Source: an uncultured Polaribacter sp. (GTDB lineage: Bacteria; Bacteroidota; Bacteroidia; Flavobacteriales; Flavobacteriaceae). From it: a stretch of DNA of 64,000 nt. Shown here piece by piece: positions 8,269-17,301 of the stretch. The notes beneath the pieces were generated by a model. The model made no database searches. It saw only the letters and a program-made list of their open reading frames with translations, and was not told the DNA's origin. How positions within the stretch are numbered: the stretch's first letter is position 1; every line of letters starts with the position of its first letter. Location: the NCBI RefSeq assembly GCF_947497695.1, contig NZ_CANMHM010000010.1, forward strand, positions 33,029 through 97,028, read 5' to 3'. The translations under genes and the position numbers were made by a program.

Positions 8269-10023
8269 TTGAAAGAACTACAATATCTAAATAAATACTT
8301 TTCTAAATATAAATGGCGATTTTTAATCGGTATTTTAATGACTTTTTTCGCAAAATTCTTAGCCTTAAAAATTCCTCAAATAATTGGCGATTCTTTAAAT
8401 ATTGTTGAAGATTATCAAAACGGAATTGTAACTGACTTAGAAGAAGTAAAACATCAACTATTAATAAATGTATTGATAATTATAGGAGTTACTATATTAT
8501 CTGGTGTTTTCATTTTTTTAATGAGGCAAACCATTATTGTTACTTCTAGATTAATAGAATTTGATCTTAAAAACGAAATTTATCAACAATACCAAAGATT
8601 GTCTCTTAATTTCTACAAAAAAAACAGAACTGGTGATTTAATGAATCGAATTTCTGAGGATGTTTCTAAAGTAAGAACCTACGTTGGACCTGCTGTGATG
8701 TATAGTGTAAACATGATTGTACTTTTTGCTGTTGGTTTTACACAAATGGTTAGTATTGATGTTAAATTAACGTTGTACACATTGATTCCCTTTCCTTTAT
8801 TATCTGTATCGATATTTGTATTGAGTAAAATTATTAATAAAAGAAGTACTATTGTACAAGAATATCTCTCTAAATTAACCACATTCAATCAAGAATTTTT
8901 TTCAGGAATTGATGTAGTAAAATCTTACGGAATTGAAGCTTCTATTATCAAAGATTTTGATGATATTGCTAATGATAGCAAAGAAAAAAACATTCATCTA
9001 CAAAAAGCAAATGCCTTATTTTTTCCGTTAATGATTTTATTAATCGGAATTAGCAATGTTTTGGTGTTATACATTGGTGGTAGTCAATACATAAATGGCG
9101 AAATTCAAATAGGAACCATTATAGAGTTTATGTTGTATGTAAATATTTTAACTTGGCCAGTAGCAGTTGTAGGTTGGGTAACTTCTATGGCACAACAAGC
9201 AGAAGCTTCACAAGCAAGAATTAATGAGTTTTTAAAACAAGTACCAGAAATACAAAATAACAGCTCAAAACCTTTTAGTTTAGCAGGAAGCGTAACTTTT
9301 AAAAATGTTACCTTTACTTATGATGATACAAATATTACTGCTCTAAAAAACATCAGTTTTTCTGTAAAATCCGGAGAAACGTTGGCTATTTTAGGTAAAA
9401 CTGGTGCTGGTAAATCTACAATTATTGAGTTAATTTCTAGATTATATGACACCAATATTGGTACTATTTTATTAGATAACACCCCTATTAAAGAGGCCAA
9501 TTTAAACGATGTTAGAAGTCAAATTGGTTTTGTACCTCAAGATCCATTTTTATTTTCTGAAAGTATAGAAGATAACATTAAGTTTGGTAAAGAAGATGCT
9601 ACTGAAGCAGAAATAACTACAGCTGCAAAAAATGCAGATGTTCATAAAAATATCATCGATTTCCCAAATGGCTACAAAACAATTTTAGGAGAACGTGGTG
9701 TAACACTTTCTGGCGGACAAAAACAGCGTGTTTCTATTGCCAGAGCAATTATTAAAAAACCGAAAATTTTAATTTTTGATGATTGCTTATCTGCTGTAGA
9801 TACTGAAACAGAAGAAAAAATACTTTCAAATTTAGAACGTATTTCTAAAAATATTACCACTTTTATAATTAGTCATAGAATTTCTTCTGCTAAAAATGCT
9901 GATAAAATTATTGTTTTAGATGATGGTAAAATTACGCAACAAGGAACTCATAATCAACTAATAAAACTAGAAGGATACTATAAAGATCTTTATGAACAAC
10001 AACTTTTAGAAAAAGAAAATTAA
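8269..10023 (+). CDS. ABC exporter half-transporter (TMD-NBD fusion)
   Basis: 584-residue exporter subunit: six-helix type I TMD (about 18-310) then an NBD. Walker A is G376-K-T-G-A-G-K-S-T384, the Q-loop is F-V-P-Q-D-P-F, and the signature is L-S-G-G-Q-K-Q-R. Walker B ends in Asp504-Asp505, so the usual catalytic Glu is replaced by Asp, as in the degenerate site of heterodimeric exporters of the MdlA/YheI kind. The H-loop is I-S-H-R. No second half-transporter is adjacent, so any partner is encoded elsewhere. I accept the TTG at 8269 because the next Met is inside TM1. The substrate is unknown; lipid or drug export is the usual guess. Confidence 0.88.
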   Translation: MKELQYLNKYFSKYKWRFLIGILMTFFAKFLALKIPQIIGDSLNIVEDYQNGIVTDLEEVKHQLLINVLIIIGVTILSGVFIFLMRQTIIVTSRLIEFDLKNEIYQQYQRLSLNFYKKNRTGDLMNRISEDVSKVRTYVGPAVMYSVNMIVLFAVGFTQMVSIDVKLTLYTLIPFPLLSVSIFVLSKIINKRSTIVQEYLSKLTTFNQEFFSGIDVVKSYGIEASIIKDFDDIANDSKEKNIHLQKANALFFPLMILLIGISNVLVLYIGGSQYINGEIQIGTIIEFMLYVNILTWPVAVVGWVTSMAQQAEASQARINEFLKQVPEIQNNSSKPFSLAGSVTFKNVTFTYDDTNITALKNISFSVKSGETLAILGKTGAGKSTIIELISRLYDTNIGTILLDNTPIKEANLNDVRSQIGFVPQDPFLFSESIEDNIKFGKEDATEAEITTAAKNADVHKNIIDFPNGYKTILGERGVTLSGGQKQRVSIARAIIKKPKILIFDDCLSAVDTETEEKILSNLERISKNITTFIISHRISSAKNADKIIVLDDGKITQQGTHNQLIKLEGYYKDLYEQQLLEKEN

Positions 10024-10103
10024 TCTTTCATTTTGCTACCTGAAATATTTTATTAGATTTGTTAAACTAAATAAAAACAATTAATCACTACATTAAAAAT
10101 ATT

Positions 10104-10481
10104 ATGGCAGAGAGAGCAGAGCGAGTTGAACAAGAAGAAATTTTTTCTCAAGTATTAAGAGCAGGTAGAAGAACGTATTTTTTTGATGTTAGAGCAACAA
10201 AAGCTGATGATTACTATTTAACAGTTACAGAAAGTAAAAAATTTACTCATGATGATGGTAGTTTTCGTTACCAAAAGCATAAAATTTATTTATATAAAGA
10301 AGATTTTACCGATTTTAAAGATATGCTAGGTAAAGCAACTGATTATATTCTCAACGAAAAAGGAAGCGAAGTAATTAGTGAACGTCATCAAAAAGATTTT
10401 AAAAAAGAAGATGATGCAGAAACTACAACCGATGTAAAATCTACAGATAGTTTTACAGATGTTTCTTTTGATGATATATAA
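10104..10481 (+). CDS. DUF3276 (PUR-alpha-like) nucleic-acid-binding protein
   Basis: 125 residues. The core (about 10-95) matches the DUF3276/PUR family of Bacteroidota: I-F-S-Q-V-L-R-A-G-R-R-T-Y-F-F-D-V-R followed by Y-Y-L-T-V-T-E-S-K-K and the F-x-Y-Q-K-H-K-I-Y-L-Y-K-E-D-F strand. The Whirly-like PUR fold binds single-stranded DNA or RNA. The C-terminal 30 residues are acidic and Ser/Thr-rich and probably disordered. It follows the ABC exporter by 80 bases on the same strand. Its physiological role is unknown. Confidence 0.85.
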   Translation: MAERAERVEQEEIFSQVLRAGRRTYFFDVRATKADDYYLTVTESKKFTHDDGSFRYQKHKIYLYKEDFTDFKDMLGKATDYILNEKGSEVISERHQKDFKKEDDAETTTDVKSTDSFTDVSFDDI

Positions 10482-10572
10482 AGGTCATAAACCTTTTTTG
10501 TGGGAGGCTTTTTGTGGGCAAAAATCCATTTAAAAGCTTTTACTTAAAACAATTTTAATTTTATTTTACTCT

Positions 10573-10603
10573 AAAACCATAAGTTTAAAACTTATGGTTT
10601 TTT
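10573..10603 (+). terminator. Rho-independent terminator (bidirectional)
   Basis: Inverted repeat AAAACCATAAGTTT/AAAACTTATGGTTTT followed by a T run, about 90 bases past the DUF3276 stop. It lies between converging genes and can serve the plus-strand transcript and, with its leading A-rich side, the minus-strand menF transcript. Confidence 0.8.
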
Positions 10604-10724
10604 TATTACACAGAGACTCCTAGCTTCTTGTAAACTGTAGTTTTGTCACACTGAAAGCTTCTCACATAAAACTAAAAACAGACAAATAGGTGGTGCTTTT
10701 TCAGAATGACAAATTGTGTAAAAA

Positions 10725-11774
10725 TCACAACACTTTCTTCATCGTTTTTGTCTTAGAAACAGTTTCTTCATATTCTTTTTTAGCATTGCTATCTTTAGTA
10801 ATACCTCCACCAACATAAATAGCAGCTGTTTTATCCTTAACACTCATGCATCTTAAATTTACAAAAAGTGAAGACTTTTTACTTTCTAAGTTTAATTCCC
10901 CTAAAAAACCAGTATAAAAAGTTCTTTTATAGTTTTCATTTTGATTGATAAAATCTTTCGACTTTTCTCTTGGCAAACCACAAACTGCTGGTGTTGGATG
11001 CAATGCTCTTATCAATTCTTTTAAGTTAGCACCTTTATTTAATACTCCTTCTACTCTACTTTTTAAATGTAACAAATTCCCTGCTTTAACAGTCTCTGTT
11101 TTATCTATTTTTAAACTCGTAGAAATTGGTTTTAATTGATGCTCTATAAAATCAGTAACTAACTGCTGTTCTTCCAACTCTTTTTGTTTCCACACTACAG
11201 TTTCAGCTTTTTTAAAAACCTGAGTTCCTGCTAAAGACATTGTTTTAAAAGTATCATCAGAAATATTTAAAAGTGTTTCTGGTGTTGCTCCAAACCACAA
11301 ACCAACTTTGGGATGAAACCAAACATACACAAATGCATTTTTGTAAGTTTTTAAAAGTTTTTTAAAAGTAAGTAACACATCAAAATTTAACAATTGTATT
11401 GCTTCTTTTCTAGAAACAACTACTTTTACAAGTTTGTTTTTGTTAATTTCAGCGAGTGCTTTTTCTACTAAATGGATGTGTGCTTCATTTTCAGAAGTGT
11501 TTTCAGTTGCAATTATTTCATCCAAATAAAAAGGCTCATCAATAATATTATTTTCAATGATTATTTCTGATTTATCAAAAGGAAATAAAATAGCTTTTTC
11601 TTCAGGATTAAAAGGTGCAAAAACAAAGCCACTTTCTGTAAACTGATAAGTAGAATACAATAAATCATCCTTCATAAAAAAACCAGACACTTGTTTTGAA
11701 TTTGGTTTTCTGTAAGCTACAAAAGGCATGTTGCTTTTGTAATTTTCTTCAATTTTATTAAAAATGATGTTCAA
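10725..11774 (-). CDS. menF: Isochorismate synthase
   Basis: Chorismate-to-isochorismate conversion, the committed step to menaquinone. The 349-residue protein has a shortened N-terminal half and a complete chorismate-binding C-terminal domain: V-V-S-R-K-E near 120, the H-L-K-S-R-V-E-G helix, L-H-P-T-P-A-V-C-G-L-P-R, the F-Y-T-G-F-L-G-E strand, and Y-V-G-G-G-I-T. The Pro-Thr-Pro-Ala-Val-Cys-Gly motif separates it from anthranilate and aminodeoxychorismate synthases. The hotdog thioesterase gene lies 165 bases upstream on the same strand. Cytoplasmic. Confidence 0.92.
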   Translation of the reverse strand: MNIIFNKIEENYKSNMPFVAYRKPNSKQVSGFFMKDDLLYSTYQFTESGFVFAPFNPEEKAILFPFDKSEIIIENNIIDEPFYLDEIIATENTSENEAHIHLVEKALAEINKNKLVKVVVSRKEAIQLLNFDVLLTFKKLLKTYKNAFVYVWFHPKVGLWFGATPETLLNISDDTFKTMSLAGTQVFKKAETVVWKQKELEEQQLVTDFIEHQLKPISTSLKIDKTETVKAGNLLHLKSRVEGVLNKGANLKELIRALHPTPAVCGLPREKSKDFINQNENYKRTFYTGFLGELNLESKKSSLFVNLRCMSVKDKTAAIYVGGGITKDSNAKKEYEETVSKTKTMKKVL

Positions 11775-11840
11775 TGTAAAATTTAAATTATGATAGTTCT
11801 ATACTTGCTTCAAATCAATAGAAAATAAAAAGCATTTTTT

Positions 11841-11899
11841 GCCACGAATACACGAATTAAAAAATAAATATTATAAGAAATAATTGGTGAATTTGTGGC
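11841..11899. repeat. Palindromic intergenic repeat (GCCACGAAT ends)
   Basis: Inverted pair with arms GCCACGAATACACGAATTA (11841-11859) and TAATTGGTGAATTTGTGGC (11881-11899), separated by 21 AT-rich bases, lying between the thioesterase gene and menF. It is related in sequence to the palindrome at 6126-6264. As RNA it would fold into a long hairpin in the menF leader. Confidence 0.6.
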
Positions 11900-11939
11900 T
11901 ATTTTTCACATCAGACTTATAAATCTATTGAACTAAAAA

Positions 11940-12356
11940 CTATTTTTTATCCAAAACAATATTCGTCATTTTAGCAACAGAAATTAAATGATCATTTTCA
12001 TCAACAATTCTAACTTCCCATAAATGTGTAGTTCTGCCCTTGTGAATATTTTTAGCTGTTGCAAAAACAGTCCCTTCTTTCTTGCTTTTAATATGATTAA
12101 TGGATAACTGAATTCCATTTATATATTGTGTTTTGTTATCAATAAAAAAGTTAGAAGCAACACTACCAACACTCTCTGCCAAAGCAGCAGTTGCACCACC
12201 ATGCAATTGCCCATAAGGTTGATGAACACTGGCATTTACAGGCATTTTTGCTGTTAAAAAATCATTACCAATAGCAACATATTCAATATCAAGCGTTTCC
12301 ATTAATGTGTTTTTATTACGCTCATTAAACGCTTTTAAAATAGCAACAGTATCCAT
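11940..12356 (-). CDS. Hotdog-fold thioesterase, PaaI/MenI-like
   Basis: 138-residue hotdog thioesterase. The conserved Y-G-Q-L-H-G-G-A-T-A-A-L-A-E-S-V-G-S segment contains the His-Gly-Gly turn and the Glu on the central helix that serve in CoA-thioester hydrolysis. Strands N-H-I-K and T-T-H-L-W-E-V-R follow the PaaI/YdiI pattern. Its position upstream of isochorismate synthase suggests the 1,4-dihydroxy-2-naphthoyl-CoA thioesterase step of menaquinone synthesis, but broad-specificity PaaI-like activity cannot be excluded. It is divergent from the pRiA4b-like gene, with 71 bases between starts. Confidence 0.82.
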   Translation of the reverse strand: MDTVAILKAFNERNKNTLMETLDIEYVAIGNDFLTAKMPVNASVHQPYGQLHGGATAALAESVGSVASNFFIDNKTQYINGIQLSINHIKSKKEGTVFATAKNIHKGRTTHLWEVRIVDENDHLISVAKMTNIVLDKK

Positions 12357-12396
12357 ATCATTCTGATTATAATGTAAAAGTACATATAAAATTTTG

Positions 12397-12404
12397 TATT
12401 TTTG
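12397..12404 (+). promoter_or_regulatory. -7 promoter box TATTTTTG
   Basis: Exact match to the Bacteroidota TAnnTTTG element, 23 bases before the ATG at 12428. No clear TTTG -33 element is visible at the right distance. Confidence 0.4.
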
Positions 12405-12427
12405 CTGTAGATAATTGAAACAATTTC

Positions 12428-12931
12428 ATGTACAAAATACGCGTAATTTTAGACACAAAAGAAGATGTAATTAGAACTATTTTAGTTGATGACAAACTAA
12501 ATTTAGAAGATTTACATGTAACAATTGCCAAAGCTTTTGGTTTTGGAGGAAAAGAAATGGCTTCTTTTTATAGAACTGATGAAGAATGGAACCAAGGAGA
12601 GGAAATTCCCTTGTTTAATATGGAAGAAATTGGCGAAGGAATTTCTATGCAAACTTGTATTTTAAAGGATACTTTATTAGAAGAAAACGACAAGCTAATT
12701 TACGTGTATGATTTCTTAAAAATGTGGACTTTCTATGTGGAAGTTATTGAAATTTCTACAGAACAAAAAGAAGGATTGCCACAGATTATTTTAACCGTTG
12801 GAGAAATACCAAGTGAAGCTCCAGAAAAAGAGTTTATTGCAGAAAAATTAGATGATGGTTTTGGCGATGATGGAGATATTGATGATGAATATGGTAGTTT
12901 TGATGATGATTACGATTTTAATGAGTATTAA
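12428..12931 (+). CDS. Plasmid pRiA4b ORF-3-like / TnpR-passenger family protein
   Basis: 167 residues of the family annotated as plasmid pRiA4b ORF-3-like or IS1096 passenger TnpR, which despite the name is chromosomal in most Bacteroidota. Typical elements are Y-K-I-R-V-I-L-D, the L-x-D-L-H-V-T-I-A-K-A-F-G-F helix, and D-K-L-I-Y-V-Y-D-F-L-K-M-W-T-F-Y-V-E-V. The last 30 residues are strongly acidic (D/E/G/Y only), a common tail in flavobacterial members. There is no evidence here for a transposition or resolvase role. Function is unknown. Confidence 0.8.
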   Translation: MYKIRVILDTKEDVIRTILVDDKLNLEDLHVTIAKAFGFGGKEMASFYRTDEEWNQGEEIPLFNMEEIGEGISMQTCILKDTLLEENDKLIYVYDFLKMWTFYVEVIEISTEQKEGLPQIILTVGEIPSEAPEKEFIAEKLDDGFGDDGDIDDEYGSFDDDYDFNEY

Positions 12932-13040
12932 GGGTTATCTAAGTAATAATACGTGTTTTGCTAAATATCTTATCATTATTAATTGCTATAATACCTAGCA
13001 ATAAACCGTACTAAAATAGGTTGACTAAAACCTAACTACA

Positions 13041-13416
13041 ATGAAAGTTATTGCTGAAAAAATAAAAAATTGGTGAAATAATATTTGCCTCTGTTTACCC
13101 TCATTACCTAAAAAGGTTACAGAAAAACGGAAGAACGAAAGAAGAATTTCATCAAATAATTAAGTGGCTTACTGGCTTTGATGCTAAAAGTATAAAACAA
13201 TTGATAGATGAAAAAGCAACTTTTGAGACGTTCTTTCAAAAAGCGGAACTAAACCCTAATGCTCATTGAATTAAAGGTGTTGTTTGTGGCTATACAATTG
13301 AAGAAATACCAGATGAATTCCAATTATACAAAAAGTGTAGGTATTTAGTAAAGTTGTATGATGAATTAGCAAAAGGACGTAAAATGGAAAAAATATTACG
13401 TGTTGGTAATAAATAA
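13041..13416 (+). pseudogene. DUF2200 family protein, broken by a frameshift and a stop
   Basis: Two frames join to give a recognisable DUF2200 protein. The ATG frame reads MKVIAEKIKNW then stops at 13074. The +1 frame takes over in the A-run near 13064-13069 and reads G-E-I-I-F-A-S-V-Y-P-H-Y, R-T-K-E-E-F-H-Q-I-I-K-W-L-T-G-F, then an in-frame TGA at 13267, then [22 protein letters not shown]. These are the conserved blocks of DUF2200, in order and at full family length. Two independent lesions with an intact remainder suggest recent decay. The family's function is unknown. Confidence 0.8.
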
Positions 13417-13587
13417 GAACTGTTAATAACAACATTTATACCTTAAAAATGGTTTGTTATTTACTAGAAAAGATATATTTTCTGGTATAACAAATTTTAA
13501 AAAAGGTTATCAATAAAAATTTAAAACCTTATTTAAATCTTAATTAAATACAGGTACTTTTTTATAAAGTATCCGTATTTTTACAAG

Positions 13588-15576
13588 ATGGAATTTAAAT
13601 TGGTATCAGAATTTTCTCCTACAGGAGATCAACCACAAGCAATAAAAGAACTTGCAGAAGCAATTAATGGAGGAGAAAAATATCAAACTCTTTTAGGTGT
13701 TACAGGTTCTGGAAAAACATTTACTGTTGCCAATGTGGTAAAAGAAGTAAAAAAACCAACCTTAGTTTTAGCACATAATAAAACGTTGGCTGCCCAATTA
13801 TATTCTGAATTTAAGCAGTTTTTTCCTGATAATGCTGTAGAGTATTTTGTTTCTTATTACGATTATTATCAACCAGAAGCCTACATACCAGTAACAGGTA
13901 CTTTTATTGAAAAAGATTTATCTATTAATGAAGATATAGAGCGTTTGCGTTTAAGCACCACTTCTTCCCTGCTTTCTGGTAGAAGAGATATTTTGGTGGT
14001 TGCTTCTGTTTCTTGTTTATATGGTATTGGTAATCCTGTAGAATTTAAGAAAAATGTAATTCCTGTTGCTGTAAATCAGCAAATTGCAAGAACCAAATTT
14101 TTACACCAATTAGTACAAAGCTTATATTCTAGAACAGAACACGAAATAAAAAGTGGTACCTTTAAAGTAAAAGGTGATGTAGTAACCATTTATCCTTCTT
14201 ATGGAGACAATGGCTATAGAATCCATTTTTTTGGCGATGAAATTGAAGAAATTGAATCTTTTGACTTAGAGAGCAACCTTGTTTTAGAAACGTTTGAAGA
14301 GTTGACAATTTATCCTGCAAACTTATTTGTTACTTCTCCTGATGTGTTACAAAATGCCATTCATCAAATTCAGGATGATATGATGAAACAAGTGGATTTT
14401 TTCAATGAAATGGGGAAACATTTAGAAGCAAAACGAATCAAAGAACGTACAGAATTTGACTTAGAAATGATACGAGAATTAGGCTATTGCTCTGGTATTG
14501 AAAATTATTCAAGATATTTAGATGGTAGAGAACCAGGCACAAGACCTTTCTGTTTGTTAGATTATTTTCCTGATGATTATTTAATGGTTATTGATGAGAG
14601 TCATGTTACTGTACCACAAACCCATGCAATGTATGGTGGAGATAGAAGTAGAAAAGAAAATTTGGTAGAATATGGTTTTAGATTGCCTGCTGCAATGGAC
14701 AATCGTCCTTTAAAGTTTGAGGAATTTGAAGCCGTTCAAAATCAAACCATATTTGTTTCTGCAACACCTGCAGATTATGAATTGCAGAAAACAGAAGGTG
14801 TTTTTGTTGAGCAAATTATTAGACCTACAGGCTTATTAGATCCACCAATTGAGGTAAGACCTAGTTTAAATCAAATAGATGATTTAATTGAAGAAATTCA
14901 AATTCGTGTAGAAAAAGACGAACGTACTTTGGTAACCACATTAACCAAAAGAATGGCAGAAGAATTGACTAAATATCTAACAAGAGTAGACATACGTTGT
15001 AGATACATACATTCTGATGTAGATACTTTAGAGCGTGTAGAAATTATGCAAGATTTGCGTAAAGGTTTGTTTGATGTTTTGATTGGAGTGAATCTTTTAA
15101 GAGAAGGTTTAGATTTACCAGAAGTTTCTTTAGTGGCTATTTTAGATGCTGATAAAGAAGGTTTTTTAAGAAATGTAAAATCACTCACACAAACTGTGGG
15201 TAGAGCTGCAAGAAACGTAAATGGTTTGGCTATTTTATATGCTGATAAAATTACAAATAGTATGCAAAAAACCATAGATGAAACAGAAAGAAGGAGAGAA
15301 AAACAAATTGCATACAACACAAAACATAATAAAGTACCCACTCAAATTAATAAAAAAATTGATGATACCTTAACAAAATCAGCAGTTTCTAGTTACCATT
15401 ATGACAACGCAAAACAAGTTGCTGCAGAGCAAGATTTGCAATATTTACCAAAAGAAGAAATTGAAGATAGAATTCGTAAAAAACGCAAACAAATGGAAGC
15501 CGCTGCAAAAGAATTAGACTTTATTGTGGCTGCTAAATTGCGTGATGAAATTGCTGTTTTGAAGGAGAAAGTATAA
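13588..15576 (+). CDS. uvrB: Excinuclease ABC subunit B
   Basis: Damage-verifying helicase-like subunit of nucleotide excision repair, loaded by UvrA and cut partner of UvrC. All elements are present in 662 residues: Walker A G37-V-T-G-S-G-K-T44, the Y-Y-D-Y-Y-Q-P-E-A-Y beta hairpin that inserts into DNA, D-E-S-H Walker B, motif V/VI (L-L-R-E-G-L-D-L-P-E, Q-T-V-G-R-A-A-R-N), and the C-terminal UVR helix pair (about 620-660) that contacts UvrC. Length is normal. It is flanked by AT-rich spacer and the DUF2200 remnant and appears monocistronic. Confidence 0.97.
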   Translation: MEFKLVSEFSPTGDQPQAIKELAEAINGGEKYQTLLGVTGSGKTFTVANVVKEVKKPTLVLAHNKTLAAQLYSEFKQFFPDNAVEYFVSYYDYYQPEAYIPVTGTFIEKDLSINEDIERLRLSTTSSLLSGRRDILVVASVSCLYGIGNPVEFKKNVIPVAVNQQIARTKFLHQLVQSLYSRTEHEIKSGTFKVKGDVVTIYPSYGDNGYRIHFFGDEIEEIESFDLESNLVLETFEELTIYPANLFVTSPDVLQNAIHQIQDDMMKQVDFFNEMGKHLEAKRIKERTEFDLEMIRELGYCSGIENYSRYLDGREPGTRPFCLLDYFPDDYLMVIDESHVTVPQTHAMYGGDRSRKENLVEYGFRLPAAMDNRPLKFEEFEAVQNQTIFVSATPADYELQKTEGVFVEQIIRPTGLLDPPIEVRPSLNQIDDLIEEIQIRVEKDERTLVTTLTKRMAEELTKYLTRVDIRCRYIHSDVDTLERVEIMQDLRKGLFDVLIGVNLLREGLDLPEVSLVAILDADKEGFLRNVKSLTQTVGRAARNVNGLAILYADKITNSMQKTIDETERRREKQIAYNTKHNKVPTQINKKIDDTLTKSAVSSYHYDNAKQVAAEQDLQYLPKEEIEDRIRKKRKQMEAAAKELDFIVAAKLRDEIAVLKEKV

Positions 15577-15711
15577 ATTTTATCAAAAAAAATACTTTTT
15601 TACTCTTAAAAGACAAAAATTAGAAATTATATAATAATTTTAAATTATTTACAAACAATAAAAAGACGCAACGTTTTCCTTTTTTATCCATCTATATTAA
15701 AAACAAAGAAA

Positions 15712-16971
15712 ATGAAACAAATTAACCCTTTTATAAAATTTAGTTTTATAGTATTTACTATAAGTATACTGCTATACAGTTGTTCTAAAGATGATGATGA
15801 ACCTTTAAGCAAAACAGACATTAATAAAACAAGTTTATTTGGAGAAGTAATAGTACCTGAAAACACCAATAGAGATTCAGATTTTAGTATCTTAAGTGAT
15901 GCTTTAATTGAAAGCTCAGTTAAAAGTGATTTTCGATTTGGAAACCCAAATGAACAATTTGAACCAGGAATCTTAACTGCTGGTGAATGGAGCGATCTAA
16001 ATAATTGGGATTTTTGGAACAATTTATTAAGCGATCAAGAATATTATAAGGAAGCAAATAAATGGAATCTTAAAGAAATAAAAAGATATTCTTTTTTTGT
16101 GAAAGATAATAATGCATCTGCTGTTGCAAACTGTAAAATCAAACTACTTTACAACCAAGTTGAAGTTTGGAAAACTAAAACAGATGCCAAAGGAGAAGCA
16201 ACGTTATGGTCTGATTTAGAAATAAATGAATTAAAAGCAGAAATAGAAATTGATGGCACAAAACAAATAATAACCAATGTAAAAGAATACGCTATTGGAA
16301 TTAATGACATAAGTATAAACAAAACCATCATCAACAAAAAAAATGTTGATATTTATTTTGCTGTAGATGCAACAGGTTCTATGGGAGACGAAATTGATTA
16401 TTTAAAAGCCGAATTAAATAATGTAATTCAAAGAATAAAACAAAACAATACTTCTTTAGAAATGCGTTTTGGCTCTGTATTTTATAGAGATGAAGGAGAT
16501 GATTATGTAACTCGCCCATTTAATTTTACAACAAACCAAGAAAGCTTAATTTCTTTTATATCTAAACAGTCTGCAAATGGTGGAGGCGATTTTCCAGAAG
16601 CTGTTCACACTGCTCTAGATATTGCCATTACTCAAAATTCATGGAATGATGATGCTTCTACTCGCATCTTATTTCTATTGTTAGATGCACCTCCACATTA
16701 CACGCAAGAAGTAATTTCTAATTTAGAATCTAATATAACCTTGGCAGCAGAAAAAGGAATTAAAATAATACCTATTACAGCTTCTGGAATAGACAAACCT
16801 ACAGAATATTTAATGCGTTCTTTTGCCATATTAACAAACGGAACTTATGTTTTTATTACGGATGATAGTGGCGTTGGTAATAGCCATATAAAACCAACTA
16901 TTGGAGAATTTAGCGTAGAAAAACTAAACGATTTAATGGTAAGAGTAGTTGATAATTATATTCCTAAATAA
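15712..16971 (+). CDS. von Willebrand factor A domain lipoprotein
   Basis: 419 residues. The N-terminal hydrophobic segment ends in a lipobox (I-S-I-L-L-Y-S-C) followed by S-K-D-D-D-E, the acidic sequence expected for lipoproteins sent to the outer membrane in Bacteroidota. A central region (about 125-205) looks like an Ig or carboxypeptidase-regulatory-like beta domain. The vWA domain runs from about 213 to 400, with MIDAS motif D219-A-T-G-S223-M and later L-L-L-D-A-P-P-H. It likely binds a protein or glycan ligand in a metal-dependent way. No partner gene (MoxR ATPase, Ton system) is adjacent. Role unknown. Confidence 0.8.
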   Translation: MKQINPFIKFSFIVFTISILLYSCSKDDDEPLSKTDINKTSLFGEVIVPENTNRDSDFSILSDALIESSVKSDFRFGNPNEQFEPGILTAGEWSDLNNWDFWNNLLSDQEYYKEANKWNLKEIKRYSFFVKDNNASAVANCKIKLLYNQVEVWKTKTDAKGEATLWSDLEINELKAEIEIDGTKQIITNVKEYAIGINDISINKTIINKKNVDIYFAVDATGSMGDEIDYLKAELNNVIQRIKQNNTSLEMRFGSVFYRDEGDDYVTRPFNFTTNQESLISFISKQSANGGGDFPEAVHTALDIAITQNSWNDDASTRILFLLLDAPPHYTQEVISNLESNITLAAEKGIKIIPITASGIDKPTEYLMRSFAILTNGTYVFITDDSGVGNSHIKPTIGEFSVEKLNDLMVRVVDNYIPK

Positions 16972-17301
16972 ATTTAGGCCTTAAGAAAAATTAGGTAAAA
17001 ACGTATCAAAAAAACAGAAACATATAGTAACTATAGAAAAAATTAGACTTTCTTTTTGCTATAAAATTAAGTATTGAAATAAGTGTTTTTTTAAGTATCG
17101 TTTTTGTCAATTTTATAGTATTAGATGTTTTATTTGATTTTTTCATGTTTACAAAACAAACTTTAATTAAAAGTATCACTATTACCTAAGTAAAAAAACA
17201 ACACATATTAGTAAGATCGATTTCTTTATTTTAAATTTGAATCTTTTATTTTTACAATCAATTATTTTGTTCTTCTAAAAGAACGTCCAAAATACAAAAA
17301 C
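16972..17301. other. AT-rich intergenic spacer
   Basis: 330 bases without an ORF or RNA gene that I can support. Only a small hairpin (GTTCTT-CTAA-AAGAAC, 17269-17284) just ahead of menB stands out. It has no T run, so it is more likely a leader stem than a terminator. Confidence 0.5.

Noticed and set aside
14898..15341. 147-codon antisense ORF inside uvrB
   Set aside because: It is the shadow of a strongly conserved gene and its translation shows no family motif.
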